Positions 1 to 5,698 of a stretch of DNA of 9,516 bases are shown here, in pieces (the stretch's first letter is position 1; each line of letters begins with the position of its first letter). The position numbers were made by a program, and so were the translations under genes. The notes beneath the pieces are model-generated. The model saw only the letters and a program-made list of their open reading frames with translations. It ran no database searches and was not told the DNA's origin. The stretch comes from Promethearchaeota archaeon (lineage in GTDB: Archaea; Asgardarchaeota; Lokiarchaeia; Sigynarchaeales; SOKP01): NCBI GenBank assembly GCA_016839425.1, contig JAEOUI010000248.1, positions 1-9,516 of the forward strand. Direction: 5' to 3'.

Positions 1-293
1 CTTTTTGTCTTTAACAGGGATTTTTTATCGAGCACGGCACATCAATGCTAAGTATTATATTTCGTGAATGATCTAACAAGTTACTCAAGATCCATTAATA
101 ATATAATATTATCTGGAACGAATATGAAGTTTTTTAATATTATCTTTAAATTCCCTTTATTTTATAATTTTTCTTTTCTCTGAAAATCCTTACCCTTTTT
201 ATTTTTAAGCGCGAAGTTCATAATACACTCTTAAAAGAAATTTAAAGAATGGATAAAATTGAAATACTTAAGGATCTTGCTCTAAAGTATTGA

Positions 294-311
294 TTATAAT
301 TAGAATTATAA
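294..311. repeat. Perfect 8-bp inverted repeat with 2-bp spacer
   Basis: The arms TTATAATT (294-301) and AATTATAA (304-311) are separated by AG. The repeat sits directly next to the A-run at 310-318, downstream of the minus-strand gene that stops at 346. It could be part of a transcript end or a protein-binding palindrome. The very high A/T content makes chance occurrence quite possible. Confidence 0.4.
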
Positions 312-318
312 AAAAAAA
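310..318 (-). terminator. Poly-U type terminator for the 346-846 gene
   Basis: A run of nine A on the plus strand reads as nine U in the minus-strand transcript. It lies about 30 bases beyond the stop codon at 346-348, and shorter A-runs lie nearby (325-328 and 336-340). Archaeal RNA polymerase commonly terminates at oligo-U tracts without a strong hairpin, so this is the natural end of the small membrane-protein transcript. Confidence 0.5.
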
Positions 319-345
319 TTATAAAAACGCAAATCAAAAATAATT

Positions 346-846
346 TTAAAAGGTTTGGACGACTAAGCAGTTATCGCTCAAATGGCCCCCAGCAGTACTA
401 AATAAAATCCTTATCTGTACTCGATGCTCTCCAAACCCTATACTCGAAGAAACATCCCTGGTTTCAATTAATTCATTAAATGTAATGGAATAACTCTCGA
501 ATTCTCCACTCTCTTTAAAAAAAAAATATTCGTCCAGAATTTCTCCGTCTATTAAGGTATTAAACCTAATATCAGAAAAGTAATAACATTTACAAGTAAA
601 ACTGATATAAACGCTCTCTCCGAGATTTACGGTAAAATTTACTTGCAAATCAGGTATGTTCCATGTAATATCTGCAACATCTGGATCTACTTCAAAATAT
701 TCGTTGGAGTCAACCCAAATGTTTCCAGTTGTATCTCTTATTTGAATTGGCGAAGTTAAATTTAAATACATGGAAATTCCACCAAGCGAAGCACCTGCTA
801 TTCCTATTATTAAACCTATTATTCCTAAACTATTTGTATTGGACAT
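346..846 (-). CDS. Small membrane-anchored protein with outside domain, hypothetical
   Basis: This is a 166-residue protein of unknown function. Residues 7-28 form one hydrophobic, glycine-rich helix (GIIGLIIGIAGASLGG and following), most likely an uncleaved anchor. The remainder, about 31-166, is rich in alternating polar and beta-branched residues with no further membrane helix, suggesting a beta-rich domain on the outer face. Visible details are three cysteines (85, 87, 160), which could form a disulphide, and NxT sequons at N29 and N70. Single-anchor proteins of this shape with a glycine-rich helix are frequent in archaea. The frame is open upstream to an ATG at 898-900, but I chose the ATG at 844-846. 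A TATA box (870-878) lies about 24 bases upstream of it, the right distance for a leaderless transcript starting at this codon, and no ribosome binding site is seen before either ATG. The upstream extension is also Lys/Arg-rich and lacks a signal-peptide pattern. Confidence 0.7.
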   Translation of the reverse strand: MSNTNSLGIIGLIIGIAGASLGGISMYLNLTSPIQIRDTTGNIWVDSNEYFEVDPDVADITWNIPDLQVNFTVNLGESVYISFTCKCYYFSDIRFNTLIDGEILDEYFFFKESGEFESYSITFNELIETRDVSSSIGFGEHRVQIRILFSTAGGHLSDNCLVVQTF

Positions 847-869
847 TTTTTTACGCTTTAAAAATTCAA

Positions 870-878
870 TTTTATATA
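870..878 (-). promoter_or_regulatory. TATA box for the small membrane protein (leaderless start)
   Basis: On the minus strand this reads TATATAAAA, a near-consensus archaeal TATA box. Its centre is about 28 bases upstream of the A of the ATG at 846, so transcription would begin at or within a base or two of the start codon. The absence of a Shine-Dalgarno sequence before that ATG agrees with a leaderless mRNA. Confidence 0.6.
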
Positions 879-999
879 CAAAAGTAATATTGAATATCAT
901 AAAAACCCATTAGATGCTTTTTTGAGGAAGTTTTAGAGTATTATTAAAGAAGTTTTCATACCGAGACTTATCTAATGTTTTCACTCAAATAAATTGCAT

Positions 1000-1212
1000 T
1001 TAGATTTTTGAGTATTTTTCAACAATATAGTTCTGAAGCGACCAAGCGTACTTTTCGAGATTAGAGATCAAAACTTCTTGTTGCATTTGACGTAGGTAAG
1101 TCGTGTCTAAAGATTCGAACAAGGCTTTTAGACGGTCGATAGTTTCGTAGATCTGTACGATCTTGCTCCAATCGTTTGCCCATTCCAAGTCGTTTTGTTC
1201 GAGCTGCTTCAT
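1000..1212 (-). CDS. Small helical protein, hypothetical (70 aa)
   Basis: I do not recognise this 70-residue protein. It is almost entirely predicted helix, rich in Leu, Gln, Glu and Tyr with four Trp/Phe positions, and has no Gly or Pro at all. That pattern suggests one or two long amphipathic helices, perhaps a coiled coil or helical hairpin. There is no membrane helix, cysteine pair or recognisable DNA-binding motif. Its codons include several C/G-ending ones, unlike the surrounding spacer, which supports real coding. The ATG at 1210-1212 is the first start in frame. Only a weak AGGG is found about 12 bases before it. It lies 153 bp upstream of the membrane-anchored gene on the same strand, which seems to have its own promoter. 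The two are therefore neighbours rather than a clear operon. Confidence 0.6.
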   Translation of the reverse strand: MKQLEQNDLEWANDWSKIVQIYETIDRLKALFESLDTTYLRQMQQEVLISNLEKYAWSLQNYIVEKYSKI

Positions 1213-1282
1213 TTTAATTCTAAACCCTATCAGAAAGCTGTTTAAAAAAAGGTATTTCTCGTGTTAAATTTAGATGTTATAG

Positions 1283-1290
1283 ATATATAA
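1283..1290. promoter_or_regulatory. TATA-like element readable on both strands
   Basis: The sequence TATATAAA on the plus strand (TTTATATA on the minus strand) is a good TATA-box match in either direction. Leftward it would place a transcript start near 1259, about 47 bases before the 70-aa gene. Rightward it would start RNA near 1313 in an otherwise gene-free stretch. The direction cannot be decided from sequence alone. Confidence 0.35.
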
Positions 1291-1393
1291 ATGTATGGGT
1301 GTTGACGATTAAGTGATTGTGTGAACCTGAACAAATATAGTTTGCCATGATCAACATTAATAGATTGAAATTTCACAAATCTCAAGTCAAAAA

Positions 1394-1498
1394 AATTCCA
1401 ATCAGATTGTAAAGATATTAAATAACAATGGCATAAACATTTAAGTCATGCATTCTGATATTATATAACATGAAACACACGATAATTCCAAGCAGATT
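1394..1498. repeat. Two copies of a 15-bp imperfect direct repeat
   Basis: AATTCCAATCAGATT (1394-1408) recurs with one mismatch as AATTCCAAGCAGATT (1484-1498), start to start 90 bp. The copies contain C and G in an otherwise A/T-dominated spacer, so they stand out slightly. They could be paired regulator sites upstream of the citramalate synthase gene, or a remnant of local duplication. Chance cannot be excluded. Confidence 0.3.
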
Positions 1499-1634
1499 AA
1501 TACCTGGGAAAATTATTATTGGGATTATTATTATTTAAATTCATGGAGAAATCTTAAACTCTTTAAACTTTTCTTGCTTTTATCGTTCTGGGTTTAAGAT
1601 TTCTGCGTTCACGATAATTAGAATAAAATATGAT

Positions 1635-1639
1635 GAGGG
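1635..1639 (+). promoter_or_regulatory. Ribosome binding site deciding the TTG start of citramalate synthase
   Basis: GAGGG lies 7 bases before the TTG at 1647-1649. Both ATGs just upstream (1630 and 1633) share one frame, which reaches a TAA at 1642-1644. TTG is therefore the only start that keeps the conserved N-terminus of the enzyme. Confidence 0.7.
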
Positions 1640-1646
1640 AATAAGT

Positions 1647-3245
1647 TTGGAAAAAAGAAAAGCGTGGATTTACGACTCCACTTTGAGAGAGGGGAGTCAA
1701 AAGACGGGATTGGCGTTTTCAATGGAAGATAAATTGAGGATATTAGAACGCTTGATCCACGACCTCCACATTCCAATGATCGAAGCGGGCTGGCCAGGGT
1801 CAAATCCTAAAGACATTGAGTTTTTTCAAAAGATAAAGGAAATGGGATTGAACGGTACTAATGTATACGCCTTTGGTTCAACGAGACGTAAAAACAGTTG
1901 TGCAGAAGAAGACAAGAGTATTCAGGCAATCTTAAACGCGGAAGTAAAGGGTGCTACGATATTTGGAAAAACCTGGGATTTACATGTAGAAACCGCGTTG
2001 GAAACAACACTCGAAGAAAACCTCGCGATGATTGAAGACACGATTTCTTGCTTGAAAAAAAATAATCTTGATGTGATTTTTGACGCTGAACATTTCTTTG
2101 ATGGTTATAAGAATAATAAGGATTACGCCTTAAAGTGCTTAAATGTAGCAAAAAAAGCTGGTGCTTCTTGGATTGCTTTATGTGATACAAATGGAGGAAT
2201 GCTTCCTCACGAATTGCAACCCGTCCTAATAGATGTAAAAAATAATTTAGGCGACATAAGTTTGGGTATTCACGCTCACAACGACACTGGTATGGCAAAT
2301 GCAATGGCACTTGAAGCATTTTTAAACGGAATTAATATGATTCAGGGTACGATTAACGGATTTGGAGAGCGGTGCGGTAATACTGATTTAACAACGATTT
2401 TACCCGTATTAAGGCTTAAAATGAATATTGATTGCATTAGCGATGAGGATTTGCAAAACTTAACCGAAGTCTCTCATTTCATATACGAAATGGCAAATCT
2501 TCCTGGTAATCCTGATCAACCGTTCGTTGGAAAAAATGCTTTTTCTCACAAAGGAGGAGTTCACGCTTCGGCAATGCTGAAAAATTCAAGAACTTACGAG
2601 CACATAAATCCAGATAAAGTAGGCAACGCAACGGATATTAAAATATCTGAACTGGCGGGAAAAAGCTCTTTATTACACATGGCAAACAAGTTTAACATCC
2701 CATTGACAGCAGAGAGCCCTAAGATTAAAGTCATATTAGATGTACTTAAAGAGAAAGAGCATAAAGGATATTCGTTTGAAGGTGCAGAAGGATCTTTAGA
2801 AATCCTGATGCGAAGCATGGACATGAACATTCAGGATCCAAATTATTATCGTAATAAGTTCTTTGAATTGGAAGGATTTCGCGTTCTTACCGAAAAATTC
2901 AAGGATAATCTGATATCCGAGGCTACTATTAAAGTAAAGGTTGGCGAAGAGATGTTTCACACAGCCGCTGAGGGAAACGGCCCCGTTAATGCCTTGGATA
3001 ATGCTCTCAAGAAAGCCTTAGTGTATTTCTATCCAAGCATAAAAGAGATCGACCTTTCAGATTTCAAGGTCAGAATTATTGCTCAAGCGGGAACAGCATC
3101 TGTCGTAAGGGTATTGGCGGAAACACACGATCAGGAAAGCGCCTGGGGGACAATTGGAGCTCACGAAAACATCATTGTTGCCTCTTGGGACGCTCTTGTT
3201 GATTCATATATCTTCAAGCTGTTAAAAAATAGGGCAAATTGGTAA
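1647..3245 (+). CDS. cimA: (R)-citramalate synthase
   Basis: This 532-residue cytosolic enzyme condenses acetyl-CoA with pyruvate to (R)-citramalate, the first step of threonine-independent isoleucine synthesis. The N-terminal HMGL-like TIM barrel (about 5-280) carries YDSTLREGSQ (residues 9-18, with metal ligand D10 and catalytic-type R14), GWPGSNPKD (48-56), FGSTRR (76-81), DAEHFFDGYK (146-155), LCDTNGG (178-184), the metal-binding HAH (209-211) and GFGERCGN (238-245). HKGGVHASA (301-309) follows in the linker region. The C-terminal part (about 400-528, with GNGPVNALDNALKKAL at 443-458) is the LeuA-type dimerisation/allosteric domain, where end-product inhibition normally acts. The motif set and length fit the bacterial-style CimA family (TIGR00977 type) rather than the shorter Methanocaldococcus CimA. 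Isopropylmalate or homocitrate synthase is less likely because of the EHFFDGYK and GWPGSNPKD signatures. Translation starts at TTG with a good ribosome site. No other isoleucine gene is adjacent. Confidence 0.92.
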   Translation: MEKRKAWIYDSTLREGSQKTGLAFSMEDKLRILERLIHDLHIPMIEAGWPGSNPKDIEFFQKIKEMGLNGTNVYAFGSTRRKNSCAEEDKSIQAILNAEVKGATIFGKTWDLHVETALETTLEENLAMIEDTISCLKKNNLDVIFDAEHFFDGYKNNKDYALKCLNVAKKAGASWIALCDTNGGMLPHELQPVLIDVKNNLGDISLGIHAHNDTGMANAMALEAFLNGINMIQGTINGFGERCGNTDLTTILPVLRLKMNIDCISDEDLQNLTEVSHFIYEMANLPGNPDQPFVGKNAFSHKGGVHASAMLKNSRTYEHINPDKVGNATDIKISELAGKSSLLHMANKFNIPLTAESPKIKVILDVLKEKEHKGYSFEGAEGSLEILMRSMDMNIQDPNYYRNKFFELEGFRVLTEKFKDNLISEATIKVKVGEEMFHTAAEGNGPVNALDNALKKALVYFYPSIKEIDLSDFKVRIIAQAGTASVVRVLAETHDQESAWGTIGAHENIIVASWDALVDSYIFKLLKNRANW

Positions 3246-3250
3246 TTTTT

Positions 3251-3283
3251 GATTAAAAATAAATCGAGAATCGTTTTTTAATC
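3251..3283. terminator. Shared bidirectional hairpin terminator between convergent genes
   Basis: GATTAAAAA (3251-3259) pairs perfectly with TTTTTAATC (3275-3283), and an inner CGA/TCG pair (3265-3267 with 3271-3273) closes on a GAA loop. T-tracts lie at 3246-3250 and 3274-3279 on the plus strand, and A-tracts give U-runs on the minus strand. The structure begins 5 bases after the citramalate synthase stop and covers the last codons of the minus-strand membrane-protein gene. It can serve transcripts from both sides. Confidence 0.55.
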
Positions 3284-4392
3284 AAGTCGTCAACACCCTT
3301 GAAGTCCGAGACATCAATTAAATTATTAAGATCTTGGATATTTTTTAATTCTTCTTTATATTTTACTTCAAATTCTTTCGTAAAATCATGCATCATCTGA
3401 GAGAGAACATTGTTTAATCGATTCGTCATGACCAAGACTGCAAATCCTTTCTCGTTATTATAGTCCACGATGATATCCGCAGATCTCGTTTTGAGCACAT
3501 CAATTTGATCGCTCTTATCTATAAATTCACCTACGATATGATTTAATCCAATAACTATGTTTCCCCATATGGCAGATTCAATATCAGGTGTCTCATATTC
3601 GAATTTATAGGAATATAAAAGAACTCCAGATTTGTGATAAATGTTTATTGAATAAACTTTATTGGTTAAATTCAAAGCTAGATCGGGATTCTTTGTGAAA
3701 AGAATGGCATTAAATAAATAACTAGCAAAAAGTGCTATGAATTGTAAGTCCCTAATAATTGGGATTTGAACGATTGCGAGTAGGATTAATAAAAATAATG
3801 GTATGCATATTGTAATGTTGCTAACGAGCATTAATTTGCTAGTTGACTTATTCCTGGATTGCAAGTGGGTTGAAACATTTTTATAAGTGTAAATTATCAT
3901 TAAGAATAAACAAAATAAAGCTATAACAGATGACAAATGTATTTGAAACCTGTAATTAATGAGAACCGGGTTTAAAATGATGGTGCCTTCCTGTAGTGTT
4001 TCTTCTATGGATACTGATACGGGTGAAATGGTTCCTCCCACGATAATTCCAAAAAAAACGGAAAAAATAGAAAAGAAGGCTATATCTTTTTTCAGTTTTT
4101 GCTGGAGTGATGATAATATGAATAATATAAACCCGTAATTTGCGTATTGAAGCGTTATATACAATTTCCAAACGAAAAGATTTATATCATAGGAAAAGTA
4201 TAGTATGATTGAACAAATGTAAGCGGTTGACATTAGCACGCCGCCAGTTATGAACGACCCGAAATAGAAAAATAGATTTTTACCCAAATTGCTTGATTTA
4301 TTAAAAAGCAGGAAGTACAATGGAAGAAAAATTGACATGAAAAGAGACGATAGATATACAATTATGAGTATGGCAAAAAATATCTCGTACAT
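3253..4392 (-). CDS. Seven-helix membrane protein with cytosolic longin-like domain (second of pair)
   Basis: This 379-residue protein is not matched to a named family. Seven hydrophobic segments are visible at about 5-30, 40-66, 73-95, 103-121, 152-170, 187-208 and 213-232. Lys/Arg concentrates in loops 1 (NKSSNLGK), 3 (QQKLKKD) and 5 (171-187), so by the positive-inside rule the N-terminus is outside and the C-terminus in the cytosol. Loop 4 (121-152) is the long outside loop. After TM7, residues about 244-350 give a beta-beta-alpha-beta-beta-beta-alpha order: KSGVLLYSYKF hairpin, helix 272-290, strands near 296-323, helix 326-350. This is the order of longin domains; a roadblock-like domain is the alternative. 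A conserved tail, LIDVSDF to IKKRF (358-375), follows. A receptor-like role with GTPase- or trafficking-type output is inference. It begins 16 bp after the stop of its paralogue, so the two are surely co-transcribed. The ATG at 4392 has only a weak AGAAAG ribosome site. Confidence 0.75.
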   Translation of the reverse strand: MYEIFFAILIIVYLSSLFMSIFLPLYFLLFNKSSNLGKNLFFYFGSFITGGVLMSTAYICSIILYFSYDINLFVWKLYITLQYANYGFILFILSSLQQKLKKDIAFFSIFSVFFGIIVGGTISPVSVSIEETLQEGTIILNPVLINYRFQIHLSSVIALFCLFLMIIYTYKNVSTHLQSRNKSTSKLMLVSNITICIPLFLLILLAIVQIPIIRDLQFIALFASYLFNAILFTKNPDLALNLTNKVYSINIYHKSGVLLYSYKFEYETPDIESAIWGNIVIGLNHIVGEFIDKSDQIDVLKTRSADIIVDYNNEKGFAVLVMTNRLNNVLSQMMHDFTKEFEVKYKEELKNIQDLNNLIDVSDFKGVDDLIKKRFSIYF

Positions 4393-4408
4393 GTTTATTC
4401 TTTCTAAT

Positions 4409-5506
4409 TTAATTGTCTGCTAAGAATGGTTTAAAATTTTTATTTAATAAATCTTTAATATTACTAAATTCAGAGATATCAATTAATTGGCTTAAGTTAG
4501 CAATTTTAATTAATATTTCTTTATTTGTTTCATTGAAATGTTTTACGAAATTTTTCATTGATTTTTCAATAATCGTATTTTTTTTGTTTGTAATGAGTAA
4601 AAGAGCGTATCCATAGTTTTTATCAAATTCAAAAACGATATCTCGATCTCTTACTTGGATCAAGTCAAGTTGTCTTTGCTTATCAATAATGTTTGAAATG
4701 ATATGGTTTATTCCAATTAAAATAGATCCTTTTAGATATATATCTTCAGTCTCTTCGTTTGTATCGAAATTATAAGAATATAACAATACGCCACTTTTCT
4801 GAAAAATGATAAAATCATATATCTTATTTGCATAAGAGATGAATTTGTAAGGCTCCTTTACAATAAGATACAATAAGGCGAGAAGCGAAAATAAATTAAG
4901 AAATAGGCTGATATTTCCTAATAATACTTCGTTTGTGATTAAATATAACAAGAAAAGACTGCTATAACATATTAAGAGAATATAATAAAAAAGGAATATT
5001 TTTTCGAAGGTGGATTTTGGAGATTTTAATATAAGTTTACGAGATTTTAAGAAAATAAAAATAATTATTAATCCATCGTACGCGATAATCGCTATGGGAA
5101 GGAGAAAGACTTCAAATTCAGAAAAAGAATTTATTGAAGGGGCAATGGATATATGAGAGTAGGAGAAAGCAACGATCAGTCCAAAAAAAAAGAAAACTGC
5201 CAAAATGTAAATAAGTTCTATTTTTTTTACTGAAAGTACGCTTGAAAATAATATAAATATCAAACCAAAGGCAATTATTCGCGAGAGTATCATTAATATC
5301 CATAAATGTAGCCTTAATACTGGATCTCGAAGCTCTAAAGAGATATTGAAAAATAACGGAAAAGCTAATCCAAGAATTAGATATATAAGAGAAAATAAAA
5401 TTGTATTTGTTTTGAGGTAAAATTTATCCATATTACCAAGGATGTGTCCAATCGCAAGTAAAGAAATGCTAATCGATAGAATTGCTGGAAGAATACTAAT
5501 TGTCAT
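4409..5506 (-). CDS. Seven-helix membrane protein with cytosolic longin-like domain (first of pair)
   Basis: This is the upstream paralogue of the 3253-4392 gene, 365 residues from the chosen ATG. Seven hydrophobic segments fall at about 2-21, 34-56, 69-91, 96-116, 133-153, 167-190 and 197-217. Positive loops follow TM3 (SVKK) and TM5 (KSRKLILKSPKSTFEK), giving the same N-out/C-in layout. The cytosolic domain (about 226-337) repeats the longin-like strand and helix order, and shares KSGVLLYSY, the G(I/L)NHI helix, the D(I/L)xxxRxxDI strand pair and the ITN strand with its partner. The tail LIDISEF to LLNKNF (341-358) is also shared. The membrane halves are far less alike than the C-terminal domains. 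The frame also opens at a TTG at 5513-5515, three codons earlier. I prefer the ATG at 5504-5506 because neither has a clear ribosome site, and a TATA box near 5541-5550 would put the RNA start at about 5519, only about 4 bases before the TTG. The function is unknown. Confidence 0.75.
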   Translation of the reverse strand: MTISILPAILSISISLLAIGHILGNMDKFYLKTNTILFSLIYLILGLAFPLFFNISLELRDPVLRLHLWILMILSRIIAFGLIFILFSSVLSVKKIELIYILAVFFFFGLIVAFSYSHISIAPSINSFSEFEVFLLPIAIIAYDGLIIIFIFLKSRKLILKSPKSTFEKIFLFYYILLICYSSLFLLYLITNEVLLGNISLFLNLFSLLALLYLIVKEPYKFISYANKIYDFIIFQKSGVLLYSYNFDTNEETEDIYLKGSILIGINHIISNIIDKQRQLDLIQVRDRDIVFEFDKNYGYALLLITNKKNTIIEKSMKNFVKHFNETNKEILIKIANLSQLIDISEFSNIKDLLNKNFKPFLADN

Positions 5507-5528
5507 GTTTACCAAAAAGTCAAATCAA

Positions 5529-5541
5529 ATCGAATTTCGAT
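5529..5541. promoter_or_regulatory. Palindrome at the 7TM operon promoter, candidate operator
   Basis: ATCGAA (5529-5534) and TTCGAT (5536-5541) form a perfect 6-bp inverted repeat around one T. It lies between the TATA-like box and the predicted transcript start of the minus-strand operon, where a bound repressor would block initiation. It is also the least A/T-rich spot of the divergent spacer. No regulator gene in the window is tied to it. Confidence 0.35.
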
Positions 5542-5550
5542 ATTATAATA
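5541..5550 (-). promoter_or_regulatory. TATA-like box for the 7TM-longin operon
   Basis: On the minus strand this reads TATTATAATA. With archaeal spacing, transcription would start at about 5519, leaving a leader of roughly 13 bases before the ATG at 5506. The flanking DNA is A/T rich, so other boxes are possible. Confidence 0.4.
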
Positions 5551-5661
5551 ATGCTCTTGAATACTAAGAATTAAAGAGTTTTTATTTATATTTCTACCGA
5601 ATCTAAAAAAATAGCGAAAGATAAAAAAAATCAATTAATTCAATAAAACAGAAATGACAAA

Positions 5662-5671
5662 TTATATTAAT
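5662..5671 (+). promoter_or_regulatory. TATA-like box for the DNA methyltransferase gene
   Basis: TTATATTAAT is centred about 32 bases before the ATG at 5699, predicting a transcript start near 5693 and a leader of only a few bases. No Shine-Dalgarno sequence precedes the ATG, consistent with near-leaderless translation. Confidence 0.35.
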
Positions 5672-5698
5672 ATTTGTTGATCAAAATTTAGATTTATA

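Larger units (their letters stand above)
1..345. other. Mostly non-coding left edge of the window
   Basis: No convincing gene is visible here. Two plus-strand frames are open from the window edge, one to a stop at 49-51 and one to a stop at 65-67 (about 21 codons). Either could be the tail of a gene that begins outside the window, but there is too little sequence to judge. From about 70 onward the DNA is very A/T rich, with pyrimidine-rich stretches (about 150-210) of the kind that can end archaeal transcripts from the left. A 14-codon frame starting with ATG at 249 and ending at 293 is too short to call. The stretch ends with an inverted repeat and an A-run that probably belong to the end of the minus-strand gene at 346-846. 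Confidence 0.5.
1213..1646. other. Gene-poor 434-bp spacer between divergent genes
   Basis: No ORF longer than about 22 codons is supported here. The stretch must hold the minus-strand promoter of the 70-aa gene and the plus-strand promoter of the citramalate synthase gene. A symmetrical TATA-like element, ATATATAAA around 1282-1290, could serve either strand. Used leftward it predicts a start near 1259. Used rightward it predicts a start near 1313, which would give the synthase a leader of more than 300 bases. Closer TATA-like candidates for the synthase lie around 1534-1540 (TTTAAAT) and 1576-1584 (CTTTTATC). None is clean enough to choose. A weak direct repeat (1394-1408 and 1484-1498) also lies here. 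No tRNA or riboswitch fold was recognised. Confidence 0.5.

Noticed and set aside
249..293. 14-codon frame MDKIEILKDLALKY
   Set aside because: It looks like the start of a protein but is too short, has no ribosome site or clear promoter, and no downstream continuation in any frame was found.
1470..1538. 22-codon frame preceded by TTATATAA
   Set aside because: The translation ends in a simple Ile run from an ATT repeat, and the TATA-like element is too close to the ATG for archaeal spacing.
1618..3245. Minus-strand open frames inside the citramalate synthase gene (about 1618-1803, 1954-2319, 2594-2830)
   Set aside because: They are antisense to a strongly conserved enzyme, their translations are low-complexity or odd in composition, and none has a start signal. 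They are shadows of the real gene.
3956..5303. Other open frames within the 7TM pair (about 3956-4171, 4413-4616, 5118-5303)
   Set aside because: They overlap well-supported coding frames whose hydrophobic pattern and paralogy are clear; no independent support.
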